A stretch of 64,000 bases of DNA, from assembly GCA_903830945.1 (NCBI GenBank), contig CAIKVT010000081.1, positions 95,593 through 159,592 on the forward strand. Direction: 5' to 3'. Position numbers and translations under genes: made by a program. Source of the stretch: an uncultured Elusimicrobia bacterium. GTDB taxonomy: Bacteria > Elusimicrobiota > Elusimicrobia > UBA1565 > UBA9628. Below the pieces are notes generated by a model. The model saw only the letters and a list, made by a program, of their open reading frames with translations. It was not told the DNA's origin and did no database searches. Numbering within the stretch: position 1 is the stretch's first letter; the number at the start of each line of letters is the position of its first letter. Shown piece after piece: positions 9,647 to 18,290 of this stretch.

Positions 9647-9887
9647 TGCCTCAGCGTATCGCTGATATCTTGCGTCGGAATCGTGACTGCGCTTGAAAAG
9701 GGTCCTTAAACCCGAGCCGGGCGTCGTGGCAGAGTTTTCTGTCGCCCCCGATCTCTCAGGTGCTTGGGTAACTTCAGGTCCACCTCGGCCGGAGAGCCCT
9801 TGAGATGACCTTGAAGTCGAGCTTGGATAACAGGCAAGATGCTAGCTTGCGCCATGCCTGAAATTTCGTTTTAGTATACTTGTCAGT

Positions 9888-12356
9888 ATGAGTCGTCACG
9901 CTGCCCTGCTGCTGTTGCTGTCCCCCCCGTTCGTCTTCGGGGCGCTTTCTCCGGCGCTTGCCGAGACCGCCTATCAGAAGCCGCCGAGGGAAGTCCTCGA
10001 TGTTCTCCATGCGCCGGTCGCGCCGGACGCGAGCATTAGCCCGACGCGCGACGCGATGATCCTGGCGACGCCGGTGCGCTATCCCTCGATCTCCTATCTC
10101 GCGGAGCCGATGCTGCGGCTGGCGGGTGTGCGCATCATCCCGCGCACGCGGCGGCTGCAGAACGCAGGATACTGGAGCGCCTTGAGTCTCGTCGCGCTGC
10201 CCAGCGGCGCTGAGCGCCGCGTGAGCCTGCCTGCAGACGCCAGGGTCGGGATCCCTGCCTGGAGCGCGGACGGCAAGCGCTTTGCTTTCACCAATCTCGG
10301 CGCGGACTTCGTCGAATTATGGGTGGGAGACGCGGCCTCGGGGCAGGCCCACAGGATCGCGGGCGCGCGCCTCAATCCGTTCCTTGGTTGGCCGCTTTTG
10401 TGGATGCCGGACCAGAAGACGCTGCTCGTGCGCGCGGTGCCGGAGGGACTTGGCGCGCCTCCGGCGCAAGACGTTGCGCCGCTCGGCCCGTCTGTCCAGG
10501 AGGCCTCCGGCGAAAAAGGCGCCAGCAGCACCTACGAGGTGCGCGACGTCCTTAAGAGCCCGAAGGATGAGGAGCTTTTCGACTACTATGCGGCTACGCA
10601 GCTTTTGCTCGTGGACGCCGAAAGCGGTCGCATCACGCCTTTGGGCAAGCCTGCCTTATATGCGGACCTCTCGCCTGCGCCGGACGGGCGCCACCTGCTC
10701 GTCGTGACGATTCAGCGGCCGTTTTCTTATCTTACCACGCACGAGCGCTTCCCTCGAGAAGTCGATGTCTGGGACAGTTTAGGACGCGTGGAGCGCCATG
10801 TGGCCTCCATTGCGCTGGCCGACCGCGTGCCGATCTGGGGAGTGAGGACCGGGCCGCGCGATTTCCACTGGCGGCCGACCGAGCCCGCGACGCTCGCTTG
10901 GACCGAGGCGCTCGACGACGGAGACTGGAAGGTGCAAGTCCCCCATCGCGACCGTGTCATGATGCTCGAGGCGCCGTTTGCGGGGGCTCCGGCCGAAGTC
11001 CTTCAGGTGCGAGACCGCGTCGAGAGCATCCGATGGGGAGAGCGCCGCGACTTGGCGCTGGTCACTAGCGTGGACATGATCAAGCGCTGGACCCAGACGC
11101 GCGTGGCGGATTTCGGTCACCCCCAGGCGAGCACCCGCCTCATCTGGGACATGTCGAGTGACGAGGCCTACCATCACCCGGGCTATCCGGTCATGAAGAC
11201 TCTGCCCAACGGCATGAGGGCGGTGCTTCAGGATAAAAATTCGATCTATCTTGATGGCGAGGGCGCTTCGCCTGAGGGTGACCGGCCCTTCTTGGACCGG
11301 TTGGACCTGAAAACGCTCAAGACCGAACGACTCTTCCGCTGCGACCGTTCGTCCTACGAGCAGTTCTACACCTGGCTCGATCTTAAGGCCGGGGCCTTCC
11401 TCACCCAGCGTGAGAGCCCTCAGGATCCGCCGAACTTCTTCGTGCGGACTTTTTTGGGCCGCGTCAAGGCGCCGGCGGGCGAAGCGGTTCGCACGAGCAC
11501 GCTTCAGGCCATCACGCACCTGTCGGATCCGACGCCGCAGCTGCGTGCGATCACCAAGCGCCTCGTCACGTACAAACGCGCCGACGGCGTCAATCTGTCA
11601 TTTACGCTCTATCTGCCCCCAGGATACCGGGAGGGCACGCGCTTGCCCGCGATCGTGTGGGCCTACCCGCTCGACTACTCGGATCCGAAAATGGCGGGGC
11701 AAGTGACGGGCTCGACGCAGACCTTTACGAGGATCGGCTGGCCGCTGCATCTATTCCCGCTCCTGGCGGGCTATGCGGTCATCGACAATCCGCTTATGCC
11801 CGTGGTGGGTGATGCCAACCGCATCTACGACACTTACATGGAGCAGCTGGTGGCTGGCGCGAAAGCCGCGGTCGACAAGGCGGTGGAGCTCGGCGTGGTG
11901 GACCGCGACCGCATCGGGATCACGGGGCACAGCCACGGCGGCCTGATGACGGTGAACCTGCTTGCGCACTCGGACCTATTCCGCGCGGGCGTGGCGCGAA
12001 GCGGGGCTTACAACCGGTCGCTGACGGCGTTTGGATTCCAGAACGAGCGGCGCACGCTCTGGGAAGCGCCGGAGATCTACACGAAGGTCTCGCCGTTTTT
12101 TCATGCGGAGAAGATCAAGTCGCCGCTTTTGCTCATCCACGGCGAGCTGGACGCGAATCCAGGTACGGTGCCCCTGCAATCGCAGCAGCTCTTCGAGGCG
12201 ATCCGCGGCAATGGAGGCACGGCGCGTCTGGTCATGCTGCCATTCGAGTCACACGGCTATCGCGCCATGGAGTCCACCGAGCACGTGCTTTATGAGATGC
12301 TCGCCTGGTTCGATAAGTACGTCAAGAACGCATCGCCGCGGGTCGAGGTCCGCTGA
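9888..12356 (+). CDS. Exported prolyl-oligopeptidase-family (S9) peptidase
   Basis: This 822-residue protein has a signal peptide (LLLLLSPPFVFGALSPALA), a long beta-propeller-like region (about 60-550) and a C-terminal alpha/beta hydrolase domain. The catalytic triad is visible: Ser682 in GHSHGG, Asp755 in HGELDANPGT and His789 in ESHGYRA. Overall it resembles glutamyl-endopeptidase-like S9D members. A TATACT hexamer lies at 9875-9880, 7 nt before the ATG, and no Shine-Dalgarno sequence is visible, so the transcript may be leaderless. The gene stands alone, 241 bp after the polysaccharide operon. It probably cleaves peptides in the periplasm; specificity is unknown. Confidence 0.87.
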   Translation: MSRHAALLLLLSPPFVFGALSPALAETAYQKPPREVLDVLHAPVAPDASISPTRDAMILATPVRYPSISYLAEPMLRLAGVRIIPRTRRLQNAGYWSALSLVALPSGAERRVSLPADARVGIPAWSADGKRFAFTNLGADFVELWVGDAASGQAHRIAGARLNPFLGWPLLWMPDQKTLLVRAVPEGLGAPPAQDVAPLGPSVQEASGEKGASSTYEVRDVLKSPKDEELFDYYAATQLLLVDAESGRITPLGKPALYADLSPAPDGRHLLVVTIQRPFSYLTTHERFPREVDVWDSLGRVERHVASIALADRVPIWGVRTGPRDFHWRPTEPATLAWTEALDDGDWKVQVPHRDRVMMLEAPFAGAPAEVLQVRDRVESIRWGERRDLALVTSVDMIKRWTQTRVADFGHPQASTRLIWDMSSDEAYHHPGYPVMKTLPNGMRAVLQDKNSIYLDGEGASPEGDRPFLDRLDLKTLKTERLFRCDRSSYEQFYTWLDLKAGAFLTQRESPQDPPNFFVRTFLGRVKAPAGEAVRTSTLQAITHLSDPTPQLRAITKRLVTYKRADGVNLSFTLYLPPGYREGTRLPAIVWAYPLDYSDPKMAGQVTGSTQTFTRIGWPLHLFPLLAGYAVIDNPLMPVVGDANRIYDTYMEQLVAGAKAAVDKAVELGVVDRDRIGITGHSHGGLMTVNLLAHSDLFRAGVARSGAYNRSLTAFGFQNERRTLWEAPEIYTKVSPFFHAEKIKSPLLLIHGELDANPGTVPLQSQQLFEAIRGNGGTARLVMLPFESHGYRAMESTEHVLYEMLAWFDKYVKNASPRVEVR

Positions 12357-12401
12357 TATGGGAATGATGCGTGGGCCTTGGAAGAGGGAAGCGGCAGTTG
12401 C

Positions 12402-12428
12402 TTTTTTAAGGATAATCAATCCTTTTTT
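12402..12428 (+). terminator. Probable rho-independent terminator after the S9 peptidase gene
   Basis: AAGGAT at 12408-12413 pairs with ATCCTT at 12419-12424 across a 5-nt loop and is followed by a run of T. It is symmetric (flanked by TTTTTT on the left as well), so it could act on both strands and also serve the convergent methyltransferase gene. The stem is short (6 bp). Confidence 0.5.
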
Positions 12429-12548
12429 GTTCAGGGGCTCGTTTTTCCTCTTTTTCCGTTAACAGCGGATTGGATGGTTGGTTAGGCTGGGATTGTCTTT
12501 GGAATAAGCAGGTCTTCAGGTAACATATGCCAGATTCCCCCGAGCGCT

Positions 12549-13613
12549 TTAATGCCGACCATAATGCAGGGTGAATAATTCCATGAACTCATCGCCGTAG
12601 GCCGTGCAGTCGGCGCGGCAGGAGAATTCCCGCCCCAGCGCCTTGTCGAACAGCGCCCGCCACTGGATGCGCAGCATGTGGTAATCCGTTCGCCGTCCGC
12701 GCTCCTGGGTCAGGAAGGAGACCATCTCGGTCATCCAAAAATTATCGATACAGGCCGCAGTCACTCCAGGGTGGGCTTCGTGCGCTGAGACGAAATGCAT
12801 CATGCGGCCATAGGTCTGGTAGAGGGACAAGGCCAGCTCGGGCGAATGCAACTGAGGCGCGTCGTGGTCGCCGTCCAGCTCAAAGAGGACGAGATGGTCA
12901 AATCGGTCGCGCAGGCGACTCAGCATTTGAAGCTTCGTCTCTAAAGGCATATGGTGGATGGAGAGAGCGGCCAGCGCCAGGTCGTAGTGCTCACTTATGC
13001 TCTCGGCCGCGTCTTCGCAACGGGCCTGCAGACGCCGCACCGGGACACCTGGGCATTCCCGTTCCAGCGTGCGCATGGCCACATCCAGCATGCCTACGGA
13101 GGGGTCCAGCAGCAGCACCTCTATCTTATCGCCCGTCTTGCCAGCGGTCCGCATTGCGTTGAGCACGGCAGCGGTCAGCGTGCCGTCTCCGCAGCCGATG
13201 TCCAGGAAACGGAACGGATGCAAGATTGCAGGTAGGGAATCCGTTATCTGCTTGACTAGGTTCGCGCGTGCGGTCCGCATCTGTGGCACGGTGGTAAAAT
13301 GGACGTAGGGGCGTGCGTCGGCGAAGCAAACTGTCGGCGCCTCCAACCGGCCGTGGTGGCGCTCTAAGAAGCCGTTGACGAAGGCGTTGGTGATTAGTCC
13401 CGGATCCTCGTGCCTGGCGCCGGTGGATAGCCAGGACCGGCCAAGCCCCGTCTGGTTCCGGGCTAGAAGAGCAGTGCCCACGAAGAAGTGGAATGCGGGC
13501 ATGAGGTTGGCCCGGACCTCGGGTCGGAAAGCCTTTGGCTCGGCGGCGGATGCTTCGATCTCCCCCAACTGCCGCTGCCACGCTTTACGCTCCGGCTCGG
13601 ATAGGAACAGCAT
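12549..13613 (-). CDS. SAM-dependent methyltransferase
   Basis: This 354-residue soluble protein has a class I methyltransferase core in its middle: FLDIGCGDGTLTAAVLNAM is the SAM-binding motif I, followed by EVLLLDPSVGMLDVA (motif II) and DLALAALSIHHM (motif IV region). The N-terminal 120 residues are family-specific and unassigned. The start at 13613 is chosen because AGGAGG lies 6 nt upstream; an in-frame ATG at 13631 lies before that site and is unlikely. The substrate is unknown. It stands alone between the S9 peptidase and a repeat-rich gap. Confidence 0.75.
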   Translation of the reverse strand: MLFLSEPERKAWQRQLGEIEASAAEPKAFRPEVRANLMPAFHFFVGTALLARNQTGLGRSWLSTGARHEDPGLITNAFVNGFLERHHGRLEAPTVCFADARPYVHFTTVPQMRTARANLVKQITDSLPAILHPFRFLDIGCGDGTLTAAVLNAMRTAGKTGDKIEVLLLDPSVGMLDVAMRTLERECPGVPVRRLQARCEDAAESISEHYDLALAALSIHHMPLETKLQMLSRLRDRFDHLVLFELDGDHDAPQLHSPELALSLYQTYGRMMHFVSAHEAHPGVTAACIDNFWMTEMVSFLTQERGRRTDYHMLRIQWRALFDKALGREFSCRADCTAYGDEFMELFTLHYGRH

Positions 13614-13702
13614 TTTCCGCCTCCTTCGCATTTAGACCAGCCGGTATTATACCCTGTGTCGGCGCGATTATGAAAAGAGAACTGCAGTCAGGAACTGAGT
13701 CC

Positions 13703-13890
13703 TGTTAACTTGGGGGAATTCGCAATCATCGGATTCTGATGCTGTGATGTGAGTGGGCGCGGGAATATCGCGCAGTTCACGCGAAGAGATGCTCCTCAAT
13801 TAGTATCTGTTAGGGGAAACGGCAAAAACCACGACGAGAGAAAAAGGGCGGCGGCTAACTTTCGACCGTACGCCCTTCTTTGGGCCGTTG
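13703..13890. repeat. Copy A of a four-copy intergenic hairpin element
   Basis: The segment from GTTAAC (13703) through GCGCAGTTCACGCGAAGAGA and CACGACGAGAGAAAAAGG is clearly homologous to 29313-29470. The 3' hairpin has changed sequence but still folds: AAGGGCG pairs with CGCCCTT and is followed by CTTT. It fills most of the 13614-13982 gap; I see no gene there. Confidence 0.7.
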
Positions 13891-13982
13891 TTAAATTGAG
13901 TCATTCCGAGATTTCGGCGGGTTATGCTTAACCCGAATAGAACACTAATCGAACGTCCCGTTACCCACGAATCGGGGTCGGC

Positions 13983-14486
13983 CTAGGGCCGCTCAAATAG
14001 GGCAGGGTCATAACCGAGCCGCCGGGCCTGATCAAAAAGTTGGGCTTCGAGCGCAGTGTCGAGTTTTGGCTCACGTGCGAGCAGCCAGAAATAGTCTTTG
14101 TATGGACTTCCAATCATGGCCCAGCGATATTCGGTATCGAGGCCGACGATCCAATAGTCTCCCGTGAATGGCCAGAAGAAGCGTACTTTGAGCCGGGAGT
14201 TGCTGGGGTGGGCACTCCAGCCGACGGCCCTGGCAGTCTTGACCTTGCGGGCCTCGCCTTTGCGGCATGTATTGATGACGTCGACCCGCCCGTCGGAACG
14301 CAGGCCATAGTCGGCGGTAACGTCGCGACAACCGCGCTCGAAGTATTTGGTGTAGCGGACGATTTCGTACCAGCGGCCCATATAACGAGAAAGGTCGACC
14401 TGGGGCATGGGCTGGGAGTCGAGCACTGGACTATGAGCGCAGGCTGAGAAGAGCAGCGCCGCGGCAAAGGTAATGGGGGCTTTCAT
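13983..14486 (-). CDS. blc: Lipocalin-family outer-membrane lipoprotein (Blc-like)
   Basis: This 167-residue protein begins MKAPITFAAALLFSACAHSP, a lipoprotein signal with Cys near residue 15; the -3 residue is Phe, slightly atypical. The lipocalin signature GRWYEIVRY follows, then the second motif DTEYRWAMIGSP and the third region WLLAREP. Length matches bacterial lipocalins (E. coli Blc 177). The ATG at 14486 is chosen because it alone gives a clean signal peptide. Family members bind lipids and are linked to membrane stress. It lies alone between intergenic stretches without gene-like content. Confidence 0.9.
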   Translation of the reverse strand: MKAPITFAAALLFSACAHSPVLDSQPMPQVDLSRYMGRWYEIVRYTKYFERGCRDVTADYGLRSDGRVDVINTCRKGEARKVKTARAVGWSAHPSNSRLKVRFFWPFTGDYWIVGLDTEYRWAMIGSPYKDYFWLLAREPKLDTALEAQLFDQARRLGYDPALFERP

Positions 14487-14816
14487 AGGCGTGTCCGCTG
14501 CTATCATATCAAACTGACCCGGCTCCACTGGCATGCAAGGCGTGGCGCACTGCTACTCCGATTCTGCCGCCGATCACCCCCATCAGTATGTTTCGCATCT
14601 TTTCAGAAATGAACCGCCCGGAGTCTGTCCTGTCCAGTTTCGCCGCGCTGCTATCCAGGTCTAAAGACCCTTGTCATCTGCCAGGTGGGTCGCTACATTG
14701 TTATCTCTGGCTTTGAGCGTGAGCAGCGACGATAAGGCCGTCGTTCAGGCAGGCTTGAAGATGGTCCGGTCCGGTCGTATTGGGCTAACATGTCATAGAA
14801 GCAGGGAGGGTACTGC

Positions 14817-15080
14817 ATGATCGTCAAAGTCCGAGTTATGCCAAACGCGGCAGACAATGAGGTGGTCAACCGCATCGGAAGCGTTCTTCGGGTGAAGGTC
14901 AAGGCCTCGACAATAGACGAGAAGGCAAACGCCACGCTGAAGAACTACTTGGCTGAGTTCTTTGAGGTCCCGTCGGACAAGGTCAATATTCTGCGCGGCA
15001 TCAACGGCGGCGAGAAGACCGTCGAGATATTGGGCCGGACCGAAGAGCAGTTCGATCAGGTTATGGATTGCATCCCCTGA
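14817..15080 (+). CDS. DUF167 (YggU/UPF0235) family protein
   Basis: An 87-residue protein with the compact DUF167 pattern: IVKVRVMPNAADNEV, LRVKVKASTIDEKAN, and VNILRGINGGEKTVEI. The usual Ala/Gly-rich kink A-P-x-(D/E)-G-x-A-N is partly changed here (ASTIDEKAN). The start is supported by AGGGAGGG 6 nt upstream. Function of the family is unknown. It precedes the SWIB gene by 89 bp with its own promoter in between. Confidence 0.8.
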   Translation: MIVKVRVMPNAADNEVVNRIGSVLRVKVKASTIDEKANATLKNYLAEFFEVPSDKVNILRGINGGEKTVEILGRTEEQFDQVMDCIP

Positions 15081-15104
15081 GCGGTCAGGCAGACGGCCGT
15101 GCCG

Positions 15105-15133
15105 TTGACCTGAGACGGTAAATCATGCAAAAT
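15105..15133 (+). promoter_or_regulatory. Sigma-70-type promoter upstream of the SWIB gene
   Basis: TTGACC (15105-15110), a 17-bp spacer and CAAAAT (15128-15133) give a plausible start near 15140, 30 nt before the ATG at 15170. Spacing and position fit well. Confidence 0.45.
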
Positions 15134-15169
15134 GGATGCTTATCCTGGACTAAAAATAGGAGAACCATA

Positions 15170-15421
15170 ATGATCAAGAAGAACAGCGCGTTCATGAAGC
15201 CCCTGACTCCCAGCACTGACCTCGCCAAGATCGTAGGGGCCAAGCCCCTGCCCCGCACAGAAGTGGTCAAGAAGCTCTGGGCGTACATCAAGAAGAATAA
15301 GCTCCAGGATACTAAGAACAAGCGGAACATCAACGCCGACGAGAACCTGAAGGTCATCTTCGGCAAAAAGATGGTCAACATGTTCGAGATGACGAAGCTC
15401 GTCAGCAAGCACCTGAACTAG
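15170..15421 (+). CDS. SWIB/MDM2-domain protein
   Basis: A small basic protein of 83 residues. After a short lead (LTPSTDLAKIVGAKPLPRTE) it shows the SWIB fold: VVKKLWAYIKKNKLQD, KNKRNINADENLKVIFG and FEMTKLVSKHL. Bacterial stand-alone SWIB proteins, found for example in Chlamydiae, are thought to bind nucleoid or chromatin-like complexes. The ATG at 15170 has ATAGGAG upstream. It is followed by a strong terminator, so it is probably monocistronic. Confidence 0.88.
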   Translation: MIKKNSAFMKPLTPSTDLAKIVGAKPLPRTEVVKKLWAYIKKNKLQDTKNKRNINADENLKVIFGKKMVNMFEMTKLVSKHLN

Positions 15422-15445
15422 ACCGCCCAGAAGCGTAAAGCCAAA

Positions 15446-15482
15446 CGAACCTCCCGCTGGGGACGACCTGGTGGGAGGTTCG
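15446..15482 (+). terminator. Rho-independent-type terminator after the SWIB gene
   Basis: CGAACCTCCC (15446-15455) pairs perfectly with GGGAGGTTCG (15473-15482), a 10-bp stem with a 17-nt loop, followed by CTATTTTGTG. It lies 25 nt after the SWIB stop codon. Confidence 0.7.
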
Positions 15483-15577
15483 CTATTTTGTGGGCCTATA
15501 GCTGCGCCAGTGCAATCTCCCGCGCCTTGACCAGTTTGCGACACTCCCTGGCACTGTGGCCTCAGTCAGGCGCGCAG

Positions 15578-15670
15578 ACAATCAGCATCTGTTTGGGGAA
15601 GTGCCCGAAATCACGATGACTAAAAAATGAGCGTTGGCTAACTTCAGCCGCCGCTATTTTGCAGCATCAC
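15578..15670. repeat. Copy C of the four-copy intergenic hairpin element
   Basis: It shares ATCAGCATCTGTTTGGGGAA, CGAAATCACGATGA and the 3' hairpin (AGCGTTGGCT/AGCCGCCGCT, one mismatch and one wobble) ending ATTTTGCAGCATCAC with copies B and D. It fills part of the 15483-15899 gap; the rest of that gap holds nothing I recognise. Confidence 0.75.
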
Positions 15671-15899
15671 TAAAATTCTCCCCGGGGGGTACTTTGGAAG
15701 AGGGAGGCATCAGTTTTGATGTCCATTTTGTCCGCTTTTAAGCCCTTGGAAATATTGATTTTTAGAATCTTCCCGCAAAATTATCTTGGTTCCATAGAAA
15801 TAAATCAGGAATTGGCCAATGGAGAATTCGGTGTCCACTGACTTGAGACGGACATGGGACCCCCCCCATCAAGTGACCCTCAAATTGATAGAATAAGCC

Positions 15900-16301
15900 A
15901 TGTCCACGTCGACCGGCATACCCAACTTCGCTCAGAGCCCCGTTGACCAATCCGGCCCCCTAGTTGCCGTCCCTAACGACCTCACCCCTTATGAACTTCT
16001 CCAGGACGTAGGCATTGTCGATCCCAACGTTCGTGAGGTCGATGCCGTCGTCCTTGGCCATGAGCCCCGACCTTCGTTGTGGCGCCGCATCGCGGCTCGG
16101 GCCGCTATCGGGGTCGCACTGGGTGGTCTGGGACTCGGTGCCATTGTCGTTGGCGTAGTCCTCACGGCCACAATCGTTGGCGCGATTATCGGTGTGCCGA
16201 TGATCCTCCTAGGAGTAATCCTCTGCGGCACTGCCCTGCTCGCTTCGTTTTCTCAGGGCCAGGTGCAATCTTTCGTTGTCTGTCACTGGCCCCGTTACTG
16301 A
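15900..16301 (+). CDS. Small membrane protein with a glycine-rich hairpin, unknown function
   Basis: This is a 133-residue protein. A soluble N-terminal part (about 1-65) is followed by two closely spaced Gly/Val/Ile-rich helices (IGVALGGLGLGAIVVGVVL and IVGAIIGVPMILLGVILCG). I do not recognise a family. TAGAAT at 15889-15894 lies 5 nt before the ATG and there is no Shine-Dalgarno sequence, so a leaderless transcript is possible. It lies in a repeat- and remnant-rich stretch and could be cargo of a decayed element. Coding status is moderately likely from length and hydrophobic pattern. Confidence 0.5.
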   Translation: MSTSTGIPNFAQSPVDQSGPLVAVPNDLTPYELLQDVGIVDPNVREVDAVVLGHEPRPSLWRRIAARAAIGVALGGLGLGAIVVGVVLTATIVGAIIGVPMILLGVILCGTALLASFSQGQVQSFVVCHWPRY

Positions 16302-16341
16302 CGTCTCCCGAAAGGGGGTTTCGTGTTTTAGGGAGAACCAT

Positions 16342-16563
16342 ATGAAGATGCATCTCTTCGAGTTCAACTCCATCGACGTCTCTCCATATAACCAGGTCAC
16401 TGCGAATTGGGTTTCAGAGGTGGGTAAACGGCACCTCGCCCGACGGATGCACTGGGTGTTTGCGCGCGCTGAGGCATGCCGGGCGCGGGCGGGGAACGTC
16501 ACGGCCACTGCTCAGAAGCAGATATTGAGCAGCTCCGCGACCTGCCCAACGGGGGAGGGTTAA
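16342..16563 (+). CDS. Short ORF, unknown function
   Basis: A possible 73-residue protein (MKMHLFEFNSIDVSPYNQV...). AGGGAG lies 6 nt upstream of the ATG, which is the main support. No domain is recognised. It lies 40 bp after the small membrane protein gene, between repeat copy C and the tRNA-like remnant. It may be non-coding. Confidence 0.3.
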   Translation: MKMHLFEFNSIDVSPYNQVTANWVSEVGKRHLARRMHWVFARAEACRARAGNVTATAQKQILSSSATCPTGEG

Positions 16564-16673
16564 ACTCCGGGCTTAATATTGTGAGCGAAACGTCTCAAAA
16601 CCCCAAGATGTAGTGTTGAAAAAGTTCATTCGGGCCTTTAAGCTCAATGGAGAGCTGGACCAATTCCTATCCA

Positions 16674-16755
16674 TGCGGGGTAAAGCAGCCCGGTAGCTCG
16701 CAAGACTCGTACCCTTGAGAAGTCGCTGGTTCAGATCGGAAAGAGTGGCGGGCTA
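16674..16755 (+). pseudogene. Decayed initiator-tRNA (fMet)-like sequence
   Basis: TGCGGGGTAAAGCAGCCCGG, then TAGCTCGC, CTCGTAC and GTCGCTGGTTCAGAT match bacterial tRNA-fMet in order and spacing. The anticodon position reads CGT instead of CAT, the anticodon stem has a mismatch, the 3' side of the T-arm is replaced by a foreign-looking stretch, and the acceptor ends do not pair. It ends at GGCTACA, near the 3' end of cls. It is not expected to be a working tRNA. Confidence 0.5.
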
Positions 16756-18219
16756 CAAATACGGGGTCAGCAATCGTGTAATGCCGTCGCGCAGGCGAAC
16801 GGGCAGTGAGCGGCCGTCGACCTCCTCCAGCGTCACAGCACGGCCGCCATTGCGTTTTATCTCGACCCAGTGATCGAGCCTCTGGGCCAGCTCAACGTCG
16901 TAACATTCCAAGCTGAACTCGAAGTTGAGGCGTAAGCTCCTGGGATCCCAGTTGGCCGAGCCCAGTAGCACCCAGCACCCATCCACCAGCATGAGTTTCG
17001 AGTGATCGAATGGGGGCGGGGTTAGCCATATCCGGCATCCATGCTCGAGCAGTTGCGACCACATCGCCCGGGAGGCCCACAAGACGAACGGCAGGTTGCT
17101 GCAAGCGGGCAGAATGATGTCGACCTGCACCCCCCGCATGGCTGCCAGATTCAATGCCGAGATCATGGCCGCGTCGGGTAGAAAATATGGAGTCATGATC
17201 CGGATCGAATGGCGGGCGATCGAAATAGCTCCCAACAAGGTCCAAAGCAGCTTCTCAAAATTCTCATCCGGGCCATCGGCCACGCCTCGCGCTAACACCG
17301 ATCCCGCGATTTCGGTTTTGGGGAACCACGCATCACCACGAAGAGCTTCGCCGGTCGTAAACAGCCAATCGTCGGTGAATACTTCTTGCAATTGGGTGAC
17401 CACAGCGCCCTGCACCCGAAAATGAATATCCTGCACCGGATTGGGCGGATGGCGCTGCAGGCAGTGTCCCACCCGGATATTCATGCCGCCGGTAAATCCC
17501 GTGCGCCCATCCGTCACCAGGATCTTGCGGTGCGTGCGCATGTTCATCGACATAAGATGCCATAAAGCAAACGACGGGAGGAACAGGGCATGTTCCACCC
17601 CCTCCCGGCGTAGCGTGTGGACTATGGTAGGCCAGGAATACAGAGTCCCAGTCGCGTCGAGCAGCACCCGCACTTTCACGCCCCGGCGCGAGGCATCGCC
17701 CAGCGCATGCGCAAAGGCTGACCCGACTTCGTCGCGATCGAAGATATAGTTCGCGAAGGAGACGCTTCGGCGTGCGTGTTGGATTGCTTCCAGCATGGCT
17801 GGATAGGCCTCATCGCCGTTGACCAACGGATCGATGCGGTTTCCCGACAGCAATGGGCGCTCTACCACTCGCCCAACGACTCGAGCCAGCATCATGAGAT
17901 GTCCTCCATGATCAGGCAGGTGGCGCTGCAACTCTTCCGGCAGACATTCGTGTTGCGTGACTTGGGCCCGGTACCGCTCCAGGTTCCTTCGCAGCAGGGA
18001 GGCTTTATGACGAAGGCGATTGACTCCGAAGATGAAGTACAGGACAGCTCCGACCAAGGGCGCAAGCCAAACGAGGCCCACCCATGCGATGGCCGCGCGC
18101 GAATCACGCTTATGGAGGACCGCGTGCCCAGTCGCCGATACGGAGAAAAGCAGCCCGAATCCAATGATGGCGATGTGCCAGAGGTGATGCGCGAGATGAC
18201 CAGTGGCCGTCGTCATCAT
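16753..18219 (-). CDS. cls: Cardiolipin synthase (phospholipase D superfamily)
   Basis: This 488-residue inner-membrane enzyme joins phosphatidylglycerol units to make cardiolipin. Two N-terminal helices (about 10-30 and 42-62) are followed by two PLD domains, each with an HKD motif: HRKILVTDGRTGFTGGMN in the first and HSKLMLVDGCWVLLGSANWD in the second. Length and architecture match bacterial Cls. Two adjacent ATG codons start the gene; no strong ribosome binding site is seen. The 3' end abuts the tRNA-fMet-like remnant. The gene upstream (71 bp) points the same way, so co-transcription with the outer-membrane genes is possible. Confidence 0.93.
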   Translation of the reverse strand: MMTTATGHLAHHLWHIAIIGFGLLFSVSATGHAVLHKRDSRAAIAWVGLVWLAPLVGAVLYFIFGVNRLRHKASLLRRNLERYRAQVTQHECLPEELQRHLPDHGGHLMMLARVVGRVVERPLLSGNRIDPLVNGDEAYPAMLEAIQHARRSVSFANYIFDRDEVGSAFAHALGDASRRGVKVRVLLDATGTLYSWPTIVHTLRREGVEHALFLPSFALWHLMSMNMRTHRKILVTDGRTGFTGGMNIRVGHCLQRHPPNPVQDIHFRVQGAVVTQLQEVFTDDWLFTTGEALRGDAWFPKTEIAGSVLARGVADGPDENFEKLLWTLLGAISIARHSIRIMTPYFLPDAAMISALNLAAMRGVQVDIILPACSNLPFVLWASRAMWSQLLEHGCRIWLTPPPFDHSKLMLVDGCWVLLGSANWDPRSLRLNFEFSLECYDVELAQRLDHWVEIKRNGGRAVTLEEVDGRSLPVRLRDGITRLLTPYL

Positions 18220-18290
18220 GGCCCGTCCCTGAGGTCAGCCAGCATCTTCCGCATGGCACACTCTCTGCGATAATTCCGTGATGGCTGGCC

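Noticed and set aside
16731..16745. Sequence resembling the start of an Illumina adapter (AGATCGGAA...)
   Set aside because: It carries an extra A compared with the adapter and is embedded in continuous genomic sequence, so an adapter artefact is unlikely.
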